64,000 nucleotides of DNA. Origin: Myxococcaceae bacterium (lineage in GTDB: Bacteria; Myxococcota; Myxococcia; Myxococcales; Myxococcaceae). The stretch covers positions 1 to 64,000 of the forward strand of contig JADGHL010000006.1 of assembly GCA_019686135.1 (NCBI GenBank), given 5' to 3'. Positions 9,401 to 15,611 of the stretch are shown one piece after another. Numbering within the stretch: the stretch's first letter is position 1; the number at the start of each line of letters is the position of its first letter. The notes beneath the pieces are model-generated. The model searched no databases. It was not told where the DNA came from and saw only the letters and a program-made list of their open reading frames with translations. Position numbers and translations under genes: made by a program.

Positions 9401-11356
9401 CCGGCTCCGGGTGAGGTCAGCATGGCGATGATCACGGTCACCACCTCGAGCGGAAAGGTCTTGAGCGGTGGTGGCAGCCTGAGCGCGACCGGGTCCGGCT
9501 CGTACTCCATCTCCGGCATTCCGGAGGGCGACGTGGTGACGCTGGTCGCGGTGAACCGGACGCTCGGCCCGCCGCCGCCGCTCGACTTCTATTCGATCGT
9601 CGATCTCGGGACGCTGGGGCCGGTCACCGGGAACATCACCCAGAACATCGCCTTCCCGCCGGGGCCGATGACGCGGATCACCTCGTCGGGGACCTACAGC
9701 GTCCCTGCGGACTGGGGCATCCCGACTCCGCCGTACGAGCCGCAGATGTCCGCGATCACCTCGCGGCCCGGTTTCCCGATCAACGCGGCCAACAACGGCA
9801 ACGGCATCCTGCAGCCCAACGGCTGGACCTTCACCGCGAGCTACCTGCCGGTGGCCTCAGGCACGTCGCAGGACCTGTTCATCAACGGCAGGGATAACGG
9901 GCCGCTCGCCTGCGAGGTCTCCACCGCGTTCATGTTCGACATCTCGGCCGGTCCGGTGGGGGCGCTGGCGCTGGAAGGGGGCGCGCGCAACCGCAGCCCG
10001 GGGCAGCCCGAGTGCACCAGCTTCGGGACCGGCTACGCCCAGATGTTCATGATCGGATCGTCGGGGGACCTGAAGCGGGCGGCGGCGGCGGACATGGACG
10101 GAGATGGCGACGAGGATCTGCTGTTGGCCTCCATCAACTCGGAGATCTGGTACTTCAAGACCGCGGCCGGCACGGTGTCCGGGCAGCCGTCCATCATCCT
10201 CCCCGCGCCTCCGGCGGGGCTGACCACGCTCGACTACAATCAAGACGGGCGGATGGACTTCGCCGTCACCCACAACACCGCCGGCGCCAACCACGTGGTG
10301 GTCTACGGCCAGAATCCGAACGGCACCTTCAGCCAGCTCGACTCGGCCAGCCTGACCAGCCCGAGTGACGTGGTCTCGGGAGACTTCAACGGAGACGGCT
10401 GGCCGGATCTGGCAGTGGCGCAGCCACTCGCCAACCAGGTGACCGTCTACATCAACGATCCGGTCTTCGGTCTGAACTGGAGCCCGTTCAACTTCACGTT
10501 CTTCGGCGTCCGCGGACTGGAGGCGAAGGACCTGGATGCGGATGGGTTCGACGACCTGGTCGTTACCGAGTCCTCCTCGAACCGGATCCTCGCGTACCAG
10601 GGCAAGGCCTCCGGATTCTCCCTGCTGACCACCGTGAGCTTCGGTCCCGGCGCCTCGCCGTATGACGTGGCCGTGGCGGACCTGGACTCCGATGGCGACC
10701 AGGACATCGCGGTGGCGCTCAACCAGTCCGATCAGGTCGCCATCGTCACCCAGGGCCCCGCGGGCACCTTCTCGGTGTTCAACTACATGCCCGCCCCGCT
10801 CGACCCGACCCGGGTGGAGATCACCGACGTCGTCGGGAACGCCTATCCCGAGATCGTTGTGACCGGCTCCGGGCAGACGATGGTGATGACGGCCCAGGCC
10901 GGTTCGCCCGCCTGGTACGTCGGCAGCTCTGCGCAGGACGCAGTCAGCCTGGACTTCGACCAGGATGGCGCCGAAGACCTGGTGGTCCTCGAAACGAGCG
11001 GCCCCGCCCGCGGATACAAGCAGCTGCGGCCGGTGCCGCTGGCGTCGGATGCCACCTTCGAGTTGACCGCGCCCAGCGGCGTGGGGATGGTACAGATCCG
11101 GCGCGGGGCGTTCCCATCGACGGTCGACTGGGTCTACTACGGTCCGGCGACTGCCGGCGCCAATGCGATCTCCCTGCCGCTGCCGAGCACGCTCGCGCCC
11201 TCGCGCAGCGCTCCGGTCGGCCAATCGGCGGCGTGGCAGCCGACGCTGTACTTCGATTCGGTGGGCGCGCCGATCGATCTCAACGAGCTGACCTTCCGGC
11301 TGATGCGGCCGCGGGCCGTGGTGCAATCCGGCGGCATCCGGTACATCCGGCAGTGA
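434..11356 (+). CDS. Giant Ig-repeat/Kelch/FG-GAP surface lipoprotein
   Basis: A 3640-residue predicted lipoprotein. A signal peptide ends in a lipobox (IFTGC, lipidated Cys22) and is followed by a run of prolines. Residues about 38-2555 are 29 tandem Ig-like modules of about 87 residues of the He_PIG type, each with the pattern LPDxYVGxxYSxTL, GGKAPYTW, GALPxGLTL, SGTPT and VTDANG. Next comes a short CNA-B-like stretch (about 2580-2660), Kelch-like blades with VVFGG and LVVYGG motifs (about 2663-2969), a carboxypeptidase-regulatory-like beta module, and FG-GAP/VCBS-like blades with DxDGDxD motifs (about 3200-3530). The layout suggests a long surface stalk carrying two propellers, probably for adhesion or polymer binding; the function is inferred only. 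The stop codon overlaps the start of the following TPR lipoprotein (TGATG), implying translational coupling. The ATG start is supported by the signal peptide, although the ribosome site is weak. Confidence 0.85.
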   Translation: MTLPWLRWFAAASVACAIFTGCPGEKPNPPPPPPPPAIVMPEGPLPETTVGIPYSASLQASGGKGTLTHSATGLPKGLEISGADGAISGTATEAGDFTVTLTVTDQAKQSKSKDFSLVVAPAPAFTTTSLPGATAASDYLATIEVTGGKAPLTLSLSDGELPDGLSFNPATATISGAPGAEGEYTFSLKVVDAHGAEATQDFTLAVAPPLEVLTTSLPNGNVGVAYSQTLKAQGGKAPLTWEVAEGLLPDGLSLEAATGKVSGTPTSGGPFQVTFLVRDANGASRPLEIDAKIFGNAPPQIATSSLPNAVVGVAYSQNLVASEGAPPYTWTISSGMLPAGLTLSAAGVISGAATTPGPQSFQVTLTDANGQTAQKALTLTAYPELVISTASLPESYTGQAYNLSLSATGGAPPYTWSIAGGTLPTGLTLTSTGILSGTPTQSGSFGVTISVSDTSGQAPTKPFTLTLYDLPHLTTTSLANAVVGTNYSEPLTTSGGKPPFTFAVTAGALPAGLQLIGSTIAGTPTSAGTSTFVITATDANLKTDSKTLSLTVYQTLAITTGTLPDPYVGTTYSETLTAAGGATPYTWSLQSGALPAGLTLGANGTISGTPTTAGPATFTVLVEAANGDTATHTFNVTVRTPPSLTTASLPDGYVGQPYSLTLSASGGRTPYTFSVDQGALPAGLTLSNAGVLSGTPTAAGTATVTLAVTDANNVRGTATFTIGVFAPPTIATGSLPDGYVGSGYAQTLTSTGGKAPLTWSIVSGLLPNGISLAANMGALSGAPTATGTALFTARVTDANGKTADAPLSLAVFAPPTIASTTLPDGTLNTAYSTSLVANGGKAPLTWTVSSGALPSGLTLSPSGTISGTPTSAGTSNFALTVTDANNISAAANFSIVVYASLTVSTASPLPDAYQQVSYTQALTAAGGKAPYSWAITAGALPSGLTLSPSGTISGTPTAPVSEASFTITVTDANTLSASKAFALTVVGTPTITATTLPDGYVGLPYSATVTAQKGKLPYTFTVSSGALPAGLSLDPATGEISGAPTATGSSTFEITLTDANGLTARKTFVVGIYDAPQVTTPSPLPDAYVGSSYQATLNGSGGKTPYSWAVVSGTLPAGLALAASGDLSGTPTAPGTAAFTAQLTDSNGQVATRSYSMTVRAPLAISTATLVDGYVGSAYPTTQLSASGGKAPYTFAVTAGALPAGLTLASSGAISGTPTATGASTFSVTVTDANGVTATRSLGVTIYAAPTITTASALPDAYAATAYSHALTTTGGKAPLTFTISAGALPAGLTLSTGGTIAGTTSATGTFNVTVTVTDDNGVSGTRAFTLAVLPTLQITTTALDDGYVGDAYAATVAATGGKPPYSFAVTAGMLPAGLTLTGATLSGTPTAPTSAPFTLTVTDANGKTASQALTANIYAPPQVSTSTLTDAYVGTAYSATLAANGGKSPMTWAVSSGALPQGVSLSASGALSGTPTTTGTANFTVALTDANGKTAQKALTIAVLPALSITTAALPDAYTGSAYTAALTASGGKSPYTFALQAGTLPNGLSLSGAGAFSGTPTATGTASLTFSVTDANGVSATRALTLAVLAPPSITTTTLADGYPSSPYTDALTATGGRAPYTFSVASGLPPGVTLSSSGQFGGAPTTAGNYPFTVTVTDDNGKTGTKSLTITVRSALVIGTASLADGYVGDAYSATLSASGGKTPYTWSISSGALPTGITLAASTGVLSGTPGAASTSSFTVRVTDGNGVSTDKPLSLAIYAKPAVSTASPLPDAYVGSAYNQTLAATGGKAPLTWSISSGTLPNGLTLSPAGVLSGTATTNGTATFTVRVTDANGQFATRSLNLTVLSGFFVTTASLPDGYVGAPYSETLTASGGLAPYSWSTTSTLPPGLTLSAAGVLSGTPTAAGSTTLNIVATDANNATTSKTLTIVVRTPPSITTASLPDAYVGSAYNQTLAGTGGATPYSWTVTPALSAGLTLSASGALSGTPTAAKASTAYTFTLTDANGVTATRTLNLTVFAAPNITVPTPPDAYVTVPWSLTPTLSGGKAPIAWSTSGTVPAWLTVNGSTGALSGTPTAAGNASFNLVATDSNGQGDTAPVAFTIYALPAITTASLPTPYRAVTYSATLTASGGKAPLTWSIASGALPTGLSLNAGAGQITGTPTASGPFTFSVQVSDANNKTATKSFTLTVPPALAITTTTLADAYRNAPYSATVAATGGLAPYSFSLSSGSLPDGLTLNASTGAISGTVGATAVTQSFVVLVTDANGTTASRSLGITALAPPDITTASLPDAYKGEAYSQTVATSGGKAPFNYSVSAGALPVGVTLDAANGTLSGTPTATGTFNFTVTVSDANGKTDSQALTLGVYAPPAIASTTFPPGYAGNAYSKTLSATGGKAPLTWSITQGALPPGLTIDSATGSVGTAISGSGITNGQSFSFTVSVVDANAKVGTAAFSMVVQLPPAITTTALTPGTEGITYMKAPGVSEQLTAENGKAPYTWTITGLPPGLSASSTTGVISGIPAQGSAGSHTVQVSLTDANGFPASGGPFTLDVVTPTPIPGGGTHSVAPIGSPITDQVTVFVMTTDNRPKAGIGVRLRKNGVEFSPVKEALTDANGKAWFSGLGLNGTTDTLDITVNGADITNVTLAQVNAALVTIPVEFYPLPGVRYEPSGAWDAVNNRLVVFGGAVWMLGPTINTQGCVDNTLALTPTGAVWSEDVAPGLLNNPPARYGAAMTAFNGRILLVGGLHCTAGTPLSDAWIYNPGTHTWTSTAPLPTGRSDAALAMTSGGSAMLIGGSNSGGPTNEVWEFDGTSWFLLGFLPGAPRAKAAAVYRSAAEETWVCGGMSSVPLSGCYSRSLFTGWIPGGNLPAAREGLAMAYDPASDRIYAFGGRDSAGQPTNTLFRYAGGIWSTVSPVGTAPPARADHVMAWDAAKSRLVVYGGNGANFESLSDVWTYDPATNAWTRQDPPPPPAPTTYTISGAITGGYPPAPGEVSMAMITVTTSSGKVLSGGGSLSATGSGSYSISGIPEGDVVTLVAVNRTLGPPPPLDFYSIVDLGTLGPVTGNITQNIAFPPGPMTRITSSGTYSVPADWGIPTPPYEPQMSAITSRPGFPINAANNGNGILQPNGWTFTASYLPVASGTSQDLFINGRDNGPLACEVSTAFMFDISAGPVGALALEGGARNRSPGQPECTSFGTGYAQMFMIGSSGDLKRAAAADMDGDGDEDLLLASINSEIWYFKTAAGTVSGQPSIILPAPPAGLTTLDYNQDGRMDFAVTHNTAGANHVVVYGQNPNGTFSQLDSASLTSPSDVVSGDFNGDGWPDLAVAQPLANQVTVYINDPVFGLNWSPFNFTFFGVRGLEAKDLDADGFDDLVVTESSSNRILAYQGKASGFSLLTTVSFGPGASPYDVAVADLDSDGDQDIAVALNQSDQVAIVTQGPAGTFSVFNYMPAPLDPTRVEITDVVGNAYPEIVVTGSGQTMVMTAQAGSPAWYVGSSAQDAVSLDFDQDGAEDLVVLETSGPARGYKQLRPVPLASDATFELTAPSGVGMVQIRRGAFPSTVDWVYYGPATAGANAISLPLPSTLAPSRSAPVGQSAAWQPTLYFDSVGAPIDLNELTFRLMRPRAVVQSGGIRYIRQ
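545..8100 (+). repeat. 29 tandem Ig-like (He_PIG) protein repeats
   Basis: Counting the recurring LPDxYVG-type opening of each module gives 29 copies averaging about 260 bases (87 residues). Copies 6 to 28 are closest to one another; the first three and the last are more diverged. Short words such as ggcggcaaggcgcc, tccggcacgcccacc and gtcaccgacgcgaac recur at DNA level, so the array could recombine or be mis-assembled, and the copy number should be treated as approximate for the living strain. Confidence 0.85.
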
Positions 11357-11916
11357 TGCTTCACCGAGCGTTCGGCGTCGCCGCGGCGCTGCTTGCGCTG
11401 GCGGCCTGTCAGAAGGAGGCGCCCCCACCTGCCACCGCGCAGGATGCGGGCGCCGCCTCGGCGCCCTCTCCGCCGGCGGCGATGGCTCCGGTCGTGCCGG
11501 ACGCGGGCCCGCCACCCGAACCTCCGCGGGCGATGGCCCTGTACCGCGAGGCGGACGCGACCTTCCAGCAGGGCGACTTTGCGAAGGCGCTGACGCAGGC
11601 GGAGGCCGCGGCGGCGGCGGATCCGTCGCTGCCGCTGTCGTGGAACCTCGTGGGCCGGGCGGCTGCGAAGCAGTTCGAGGCCACACACCAAGCGCGCTTC
11701 GCCACCACCGCACGGGAGGCGTACGGCCGCGCGGTGAAGCTGGATCCGAACTTCCTCCCCGCCTGGCAGAACCTGGGTGAGCTGGAGGCGCAGCTGGGAA
11801 ATCGCCAGAAGGCCGCGGAGGCGTGGGCGCGGGTGCTGGCGATCGCGCCGGATCATCCGGACCGCGACCGGCTGAAGGCGTACATCGAAGCGGCCGGAAC
11901 GAACGCGCCGCGCTGA
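11356..11916 (+). CDS. Small TPR-containing lipoprotein
   Basis: A 186-residue protein. The start is set by an ATG that overlaps the stop of the giant lipoprotein (TGATG), and it gives a clean signal peptide with lipobox ALAAC (Cys18). After the cysteine lies a proline/alanine linker containing two DAG motifs (about residues 20-55), then two to three TPR-like helical pairs (about 60-150), recognisable from the ALYREADATFQQGDFAKAL and LDPNFLPAWQNLGELEAQLG patterns. The coupling suggests it is made in fixed proportion with the giant lipoprotein and may be an accessory or assembly partner in the envelope; that role is inferred. TPR proteins of this size have many roles, so no specific function is assigned. 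Confidence 0.8.
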   Translation: MLHRAFGVAAALLALAACQKEAPPPATAQDAGAASAPSPPAAMAPVVPDAGPPPEPPRAMALYREADATFQQGDFAKALTQAEAAAAADPSLPLSWNLVGRAAAKQFEATHQARFATTAREAYGRAVKLDPNFLPAWQNLGELEAQLGNRQKAAEAWARVLAIAPDHPDRDRLKAYIEAAGTNAPR

Positions 11917-11921
11917 AATAT

Positions 11922-11937
11922 CCGCCGGGGTCGGCGG
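11922..11937 (+). terminator. Hairpin directly after the TPR lipoprotein
   Basis: CCGCC, a six-base loop and GGCGG form a GC-only stem starting five bases after the stop codon. There is no T-run behind it, so termination (if any) would rely on the stem or on Rho. The position just after a stop in a convergent gap is the main support. Confidence 0.35.
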
Positions 11938-12030
11938 CGCCGCGGGTCGCTGTTGAAGCCGGCGTACAGCCCCGTCGAGGCTACGGTGAACGGAGCATCG
12001 TGCAGCGACCGCGACGCACTCCCCGCCCGG

Positions 12031-12075
12031 GCCGGAAAGCCGGCACGCGTGATCGGCTCGGTGCATCGACCGAGC
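12031..12075. terminator. Two hairpins between convergent genes
   Basis: In the 247-base gap between the convergent TPR lipoprotein and SUI1 genes there are two perfect inverted repeats: GCCGG-AAAG-CCGGC at 12031-12044 and GCTCGGT-GCATCG-ACCGAGC at 12056-12075. They could act as a two-way transcription end. Neither is followed by a T-tract on either strand, so the call is tentative. Nothing else was recognised in the gap. Confidence 0.35.
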
Positions 12076-12163
12076 GACACGAGCCCGCCCAGCGGGGCAG
12101 CCGAGGCCCGATTGCCCCGTGAACCGCGCGACGCGCGGTGGTCGCCCCGGATGGGCTGGGCGT

Positions 12164-12544
12164 CTACCCGACGGAGATCTTCCGCACGCCGCGCGCTTCC
12201 AGCAGCTTCGGCAGACGCTCGCGCTGATCGCCCTGCAGGACCAGCGTGGCGCCTTCGACCTGCCCGCCGCAGCCGAGCGCCTGCTTCAGCTCTTTCAGCC
12301 AGGCCAACCGCTGCGCCTCCGCCAGCTCGAGCTGTTCGACGAGGGTGACCTCCTTACCGCCGTGGCCCTTGCGCTCGTAGCGGACAACCGCGCGGGCGGG
12401 GCCCTTCGGTTCGGGCGCGGGCGCAGACGTCTTTGGCGGAGGCAGAGCGGAGGGCAATTCGCCCAGCCTGTCCTTCAACGCGGCGAAGGGGTTGTTGAAC
12501 GGCGCCGCGGGCGCCGGCGCAGACACGTCCTTCTTCTTCGCCAT
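12164..12544 (-). CDS. yciH: SUI1/eIF1-family translation factor (YciH-like)
   Basis: A 126-residue protein starting at ATG 12544. The first 45 residues are a lysine/proline/alanine-rich tail (MAKKKDVSAP, then PPKTSAPAPEP), followed by a SUI1 domain (about 48-126) with the expected basic strand (VRYERKGHGGKEVTLVEQ), the helix LAWLKELKQALGCGG and the closing strand ATLVLQGDQRERL. Bacterial SUI1 proteins are eIF1 homologues reported to affect fidelity of translation initiation, acting at the small ribosomal subunit in the cytoplasm. The gene begins two bases after the stop of the VKOR-DsbA gene, so it is the last member of a three-gene minus-strand operon. Its link to oxidative protein folding is not obvious and may be fortuitous. 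Confidence 0.88.
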   Translation of the reverse strand: MAKKKDVSAPAPAAPFNNPFAALKDRLGELPSALPPPKTSAPAPEPKGPARAVVRYERKGHGGKEVTLVEQLELAEAQRLAWLKELKQALGCGGQVEGATLVLQGDQRERLPKLLEARGVRKISVG

Positions 12545-12546
12545 GA

Positions 12547-14013
12547 TCAGCGTCCGCGCCCACCCATCGCGTCGAGGTTCGCCATCGGCAGCACGTTGAA
12601 GGCGGGCGAGGACGGATCGCCCTCGGTCATCACCAGCGCGAAGAGCAGCGGGATGACCGGGACGGCCTCTTTGCCGTTGACGGTGACGATCGGCGTGCCG
12701 TGCGGGTCGTAGCGCATGGCGTACTTCACGTCGTCGTCGAGCTTCTGCTTCGTCTCGGGGGAGTCGATGCACCGCTTCAGCTCGGCGCGGTTGGTGCCGG
12801 TGGAGGTGGCGATGTCCAGCACCTTGTCCACCGAGGTCAGCTCCTGCTGGGCGGAGAAGAGCGCGTCCCGGATGGTCCAGAAGTCCTTCGTCCCCTCGAG
12901 GCAGATGAGCGCTTTGGCCGCGGTGCAGTTGACGCCGGTCGGATCCGGCCGCGGGACGTTCGGGTTGCACTCCTGCGCGAGCGGAAACGCGCGGGCCTCG
13001 ATGGAGAAGCTCCCGGGCGGCGCGGCGCGCATCAGCTCGTGCAGGCCCTCGTTGAGCGCGCGGCAGTGCGGGCACCGGATGTCGACCCACTCCACCAGCT
13101 TCACCGGCGCGTCCTTCGACCCCTGAACCGAACCCTCGCGCGGCGGAGGGAGCTCGCCCTCCGGCTTCGGCTGGGCGCGGTAGATGCCGATGAGGTTGGC
13201 GAGCTGCTGCTTCTCGTCGTCGGGCACCTGGCGGAGGAACTCGACCAGATCGCGCTCGCGATCGGTGAGCGGCCGCGGCGCGGTGGCGCCGGAGGCGGGT
13301 TGGGACGCCGTCGCCGGCGCGCCCGCATCGGGCGCATGACCGGAGGAAGGACCCGAAGAAGCAGCGGTGAAGCCCTTGAGCCGTTCGGCGCCGCCGTCAT
13401 CCCGATGCGGCGTGGCGATGCCCGGACCGAGCACCACCAGATATGCGACGACCACCGCGCCCACCGCCCACACAAGGCCGCCCTTGAGCGATGAGCCCGA
13501 AGGCACGGCGCCGCCGGGGACCAGACGCCACGCGGCGATCGCGAACACGAGCACCAGCACGTAGGTGGCCAGGCACGTCAGGCACAGCGCGCTCGCCCGG
13601 AAGGAGACGATGGCGAAGACGATCGACGCGAGAACGCCGGCCAGCCCGAGCAGCTTGAGCCCGGCCCCTGCCGCGTCCCCGCCTTTGCCTGTGAGCAGAT
13701 CGTGCGTCCACGCCAGCGACACGGCCGTCGCCGCCAGCCCCCAGGCCACGCCGAGCCCCGCCACCGGGACGCCGAGGAAGTGGTGCACGGCCGACGCGAA
13801 GTCGGTGTCCCACACCTTCTGGCAGTTGATGACGTCGTTGATGCCGCAGACGGTGCTGCCGCCGGAGCGGACGAGGAGCAGTTCCATCCACTGGAACAGC
13901 GCCAGCAGGGCTTCGGCGACGCCGAGCGCGATCAGGACCACGGGGGCGAGCGCCGGGGCGCGCGCCCGGAAGGTCGAAGCATCGGTGGAATCGGCTCGGG
14001 TCTTCTTGCTCAT
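12547..14013 (-). CDS. VKOR-DsbA fusion, disulfide-bond forming membrane protein
   Basis: A 488-residue membrane protein joining a vitamin K epoxide reductase-like domain to a DsbA-like thioredoxin domain. The N-terminal half has about five hydrophobic helices (near 21-42, 78-101, 121-138, 141-160 and 170-190), a loop cysteine pair (Cys56 and Cys64) and the active-site CLTC at 144-147. After an alanine/proline-rich linker, the C-terminal domain carries CPHC near residue 313 plus further cysteines (QECNP, GVNC, LICLEG). In known fusions the VKOR part reoxidises the DsbA-like part using quinone, oxidising exported proteins in the periplasm; this would suit the cysteine-rich lipoproteins at 36865-39555. 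The start at 14013 overlaps the cupin stop (ATGA) and is followed by a basic residue run (MSKKTR) before the first helix. Confidence 0.9.
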   Translation of the reverse strand: MSKKTRADSTDASTFRARAPALAPVVLIALGVAEALLALFQWMELLLVRSGGSTVCGINDVINCQKVWDTDFASAVHHFLGVPVAGLGVAWGLAATAVSLAWTHDLLTGKGGDAAGAGLKLLGLAGVLASIVFAIVSFRASALCLTCLATYVLVLVFAIAAWRLVPGGAVPSGSSLKGGLVWAVGAVVVAYLVVLGPGIATPHRDDGGAERLKGFTAASSGPSSGHAPDAGAPATASQPASGATAPRPLTDRERDLVEFLRQVPDDEKQQLANLIGIYRAQPKPEGELPPPREGSVQGSKDAPVKLVEWVDIRCPHCRALNEGLHELMRAAPPGSFSIEARAFPLAQECNPNVPRPDPTGVNCTAAKALICLEGTKDFWTIRDALFSAQQELTSVDKVLDIATSTGTNRAELKRCIDSPETKQKLDDDVKYAMRYDPHGTPIVTVNGKEAVPVIPLLFALVMTEGDPSSPAFNVLPMANLDAMGGRGR

Positions 14014-14336
14014 GCGTGCGGAGGTGGAGGGGTCATGAGGACGAGCAGCCGCGCGTTCTGCGAGGAGGTGTTCTCCACGCCGTGCTCGATACCGGCCGGC
14101 GCCAGAACAGCGGCACCTTCGCCGTGTTCCCCGCTGTCCTCTCCGACCCGGAACCGGCAGCGGCCCTCGAGGACGACGTACACCTTGTCGCAGCCGGCAT
14201 GGACGTGCGGCTTCTGCACCTGGCCGGGCTTGAGGCAATACACGTCGAGGAAGAAGCGCTCGGTCGCAAAGACGCCGTGCTTCTTCAACTTGTCGTCGGC
14301 GAACGCGGTGAACGCGCCCAGCTGCTTCACGTCCAT
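14010..14336 (-). CDS. Small cupin-domain protein
   Basis: A 108-residue single-domain cupin. Cupin motif 1 is seen as LKPGQVQKPHVHAGCDKVYV followed by EGR, and motif 2 near APAGIEHGVEN, so the usual metal-binding His, His and His positions are present. The fold gives a small cytoplasmic beta barrel; the substrate cannot be told. The ATG at 14336 (MDVKQLGAFTAF) is preferred because it gives a compact cupin and leaves a 42-base gap to the divergent ygfZ; the frame also stays open to an ATG at 14399, which would overlap ygfZ. The stop overlaps the VKOR-DsbA start by four bases (ATGA), so the two are likely translated together. Confidence 0.8.
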   Translation of the reverse strand: MDVKQLGAFTAFADDKLKKHGVFATERFFLDVYCLKPGQVQKPHVHAGCDKVYVVLEGRCRFRVGEDSGEHGEGAAVLAPAGIEHGVENTSSQNARLLVLMTPPPPHA

Positions 14337-14363
14337 GAAGGTGTGCCCCAGAGCGGCGAAGGC

Positions 14364-14371
14364 CTTATATA
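14364..14371 (-). promoter_or_regulatory. Possible -10 element for the cupin operon
   Basis: The 42-base gap between the divergent cupin and ygfZ starts contains a single AT-rich island, reading TATATAAG on the minus strand about 28 bases before the cupin ATG. It is a plausible -10 box in otherwise GC-rich DNA. No convincing -35 box was found, so this is a weak call. Confidence 0.3.
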
Positions 14372-14378
14372 CGCCGCC

Positions 14379-15515
14379 ATGACTCCCCTGCCGCTTCATT
14401 CTTGGCATGAGCGCGCCGGCGCCACCTTCGCGGAGCGCGCCGGCCACGAGGTGGTGGCCCACTATGGCGACCCCGGCGCCGAGTACGCGGCGGCCCGCTC
14501 GGCGGCCGTGCGGGTGGATCTCTCCTTCCGCGAGGCGCTGCGGATCACCGGCGAGGACCGGGTCAGCTTCCTCCATGGGATGTGCACCAACGACATCAAG
14601 GGGCTGCCCGAATGGGGCGTGGCCTACGCGGCGATGGTGACCGTGAAGGGGGCGATGGTCTCGGACCTGCGCGTCGTCCGGCGCGATGGCGACCTTTTGC
14701 TGGACCTCGAGCCCGGCCAGTTCGAGAAGGTCCGAGGGTTCCTCGACCAGTATCTGATTTCGGAGGACGCGGAGCTGCACGATGGCCGGGAGGACGTCGG
14801 GGTCATCGGCCTGGTGGGCCCTCGGGCGTACGAGGTGGTGGCGGCGGCCTTCGGGTTATCCGGCCCTCCGGAGCCGGTACGCCGCACGTTCGCGCCTCCC
14901 GGCCAGCAGCCCACCCTGGACCCGAAAGTCGCCGGGTTCGAGCCGCGCACAGTGACGCTGGATGGCGCGACGCTCGCGCTGATGCCGTCGTTGCTCACCC
15001 GCGGCGAAGGCGTGGACCTGCTGGTGCCGCGCGCGCTCTTGGAGCGCGTCTGGACGCTGCTGGGCGATCGCGGCGCGGCGATGGGGCTGCACGACGCCGG
15101 GGTGGAGGCGCTCGAGCCGCTGCGCGTGGAGGACGGCGTGCCGCGCTTCGGGGTGGACCTGCTCGAGACCACCATCCCGCTCGAGGCCGAGCTGTTGCAC
15201 GCCATGAGCTACAACAAGGGCTGCTACGTCGGGCAGGAGGTCATCGCCCGCGCGACCTTCCGGGGCCACATGAACCGCAAGCTGGTAGGCCTGTCGCTGG
15301 GCGCCGAACCGGCAGGGGCCCCGGGCCAGGAGCTGCGCGTCGACGGAAAGAAGGTCGGCTTCGTCACCAGCCGCGTGCGGTCGCCGTCGCGGGGAGAGAC
15401 CATCGGACTGGGCTACGTCCACCGCGCCCACCTCGCGCCGGGGACGGTGCTGCAGCTGGGTGAGACCGACCGCACGGCCACGGTCGTCGCGTTGCCGATG
15501 CCAAAGACGCGTTGA
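14379..15515 (+). CDS. ygfZ: YgfZ/GcvT-family folate-binding protein
   Basis: A 378-residue member of the aminomethyltransferase (GcvT) fold. The YgfZ signature K-G-C-Y-x-G-Q-E is intact near residues 280-287 (KGCYVGQEV), followed by RGHMNRKLVGL. Early motifs include VDLSFREALRITGEDRVSFLHG and the CTNDIKGL stretch that resembles the folate-binding GcvT core. YgfZ proteins bind folate and help build or repair Fe-S clusters, including those of tRNA-modifying MiaB, rather than cleaving glycine; the absence of neighbouring gcvH or gcvP genes agrees with this. The ATG lies in a divergent arrangement with the cupin operon, and a strong hairpin follows the stop. Confidence 0.87.
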   Translation: MTPLPLHSWHERAGATFAERAGHEVVAHYGDPGAEYAAARSAAVRVDLSFREALRITGEDRVSFLHGMCTNDIKGLPEWGVAYAAMVTVKGAMVSDLRVVRRDGDLLLDLEPGQFEKVRGFLDQYLISEDAELHDGREDVGVIGLVGPRAYEVVAAAFGLSGPPEPVRRTFAPPGQQPTLDPKVAGFEPRTVTLDGATLALMPSLLTRGEGVDLLVPRALLERVWTLLGDRGAAMGLHDAGVEALEPLRVEDGVPRFGVDLLETTIPLEAELLHAMSYNKGCYVGQEVIARATFRGHMNRKLVGLSLGAEPAGAPGQELRVDGKKVGFVTSRVRSPSRGETIGLGYVHRAHLAPGTVLQLGETDRTATVVALPMPKTR

Positions 15516-15520
15516 AGGGA

Positions 15521-15562
15521 CGCTGCCTCCCTGACCGACGGTGAGCGCGCAGGGAGGTAGCG
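15521..15562 (+). terminator. Strong hairpin after ygfZ
   Basis: CGCTGCCTCCCTG (15521-15533) pairs with CAGGGAGGTAGCG (15550-15562), a 13-base-pair stem with one G-U pair in RNA and a 16-base loop. It starts five bases after the ygfZ stop, which fits a transcription end before sppA. There is no T-run, so it could equally slow RNA decay. Confidence 0.5.
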
Positions 15563-15611
15563 CTGTCCGCGCGTTCTCGATATTCGCGCACCACCTGCGA
15601 AGGAGCTGCGC

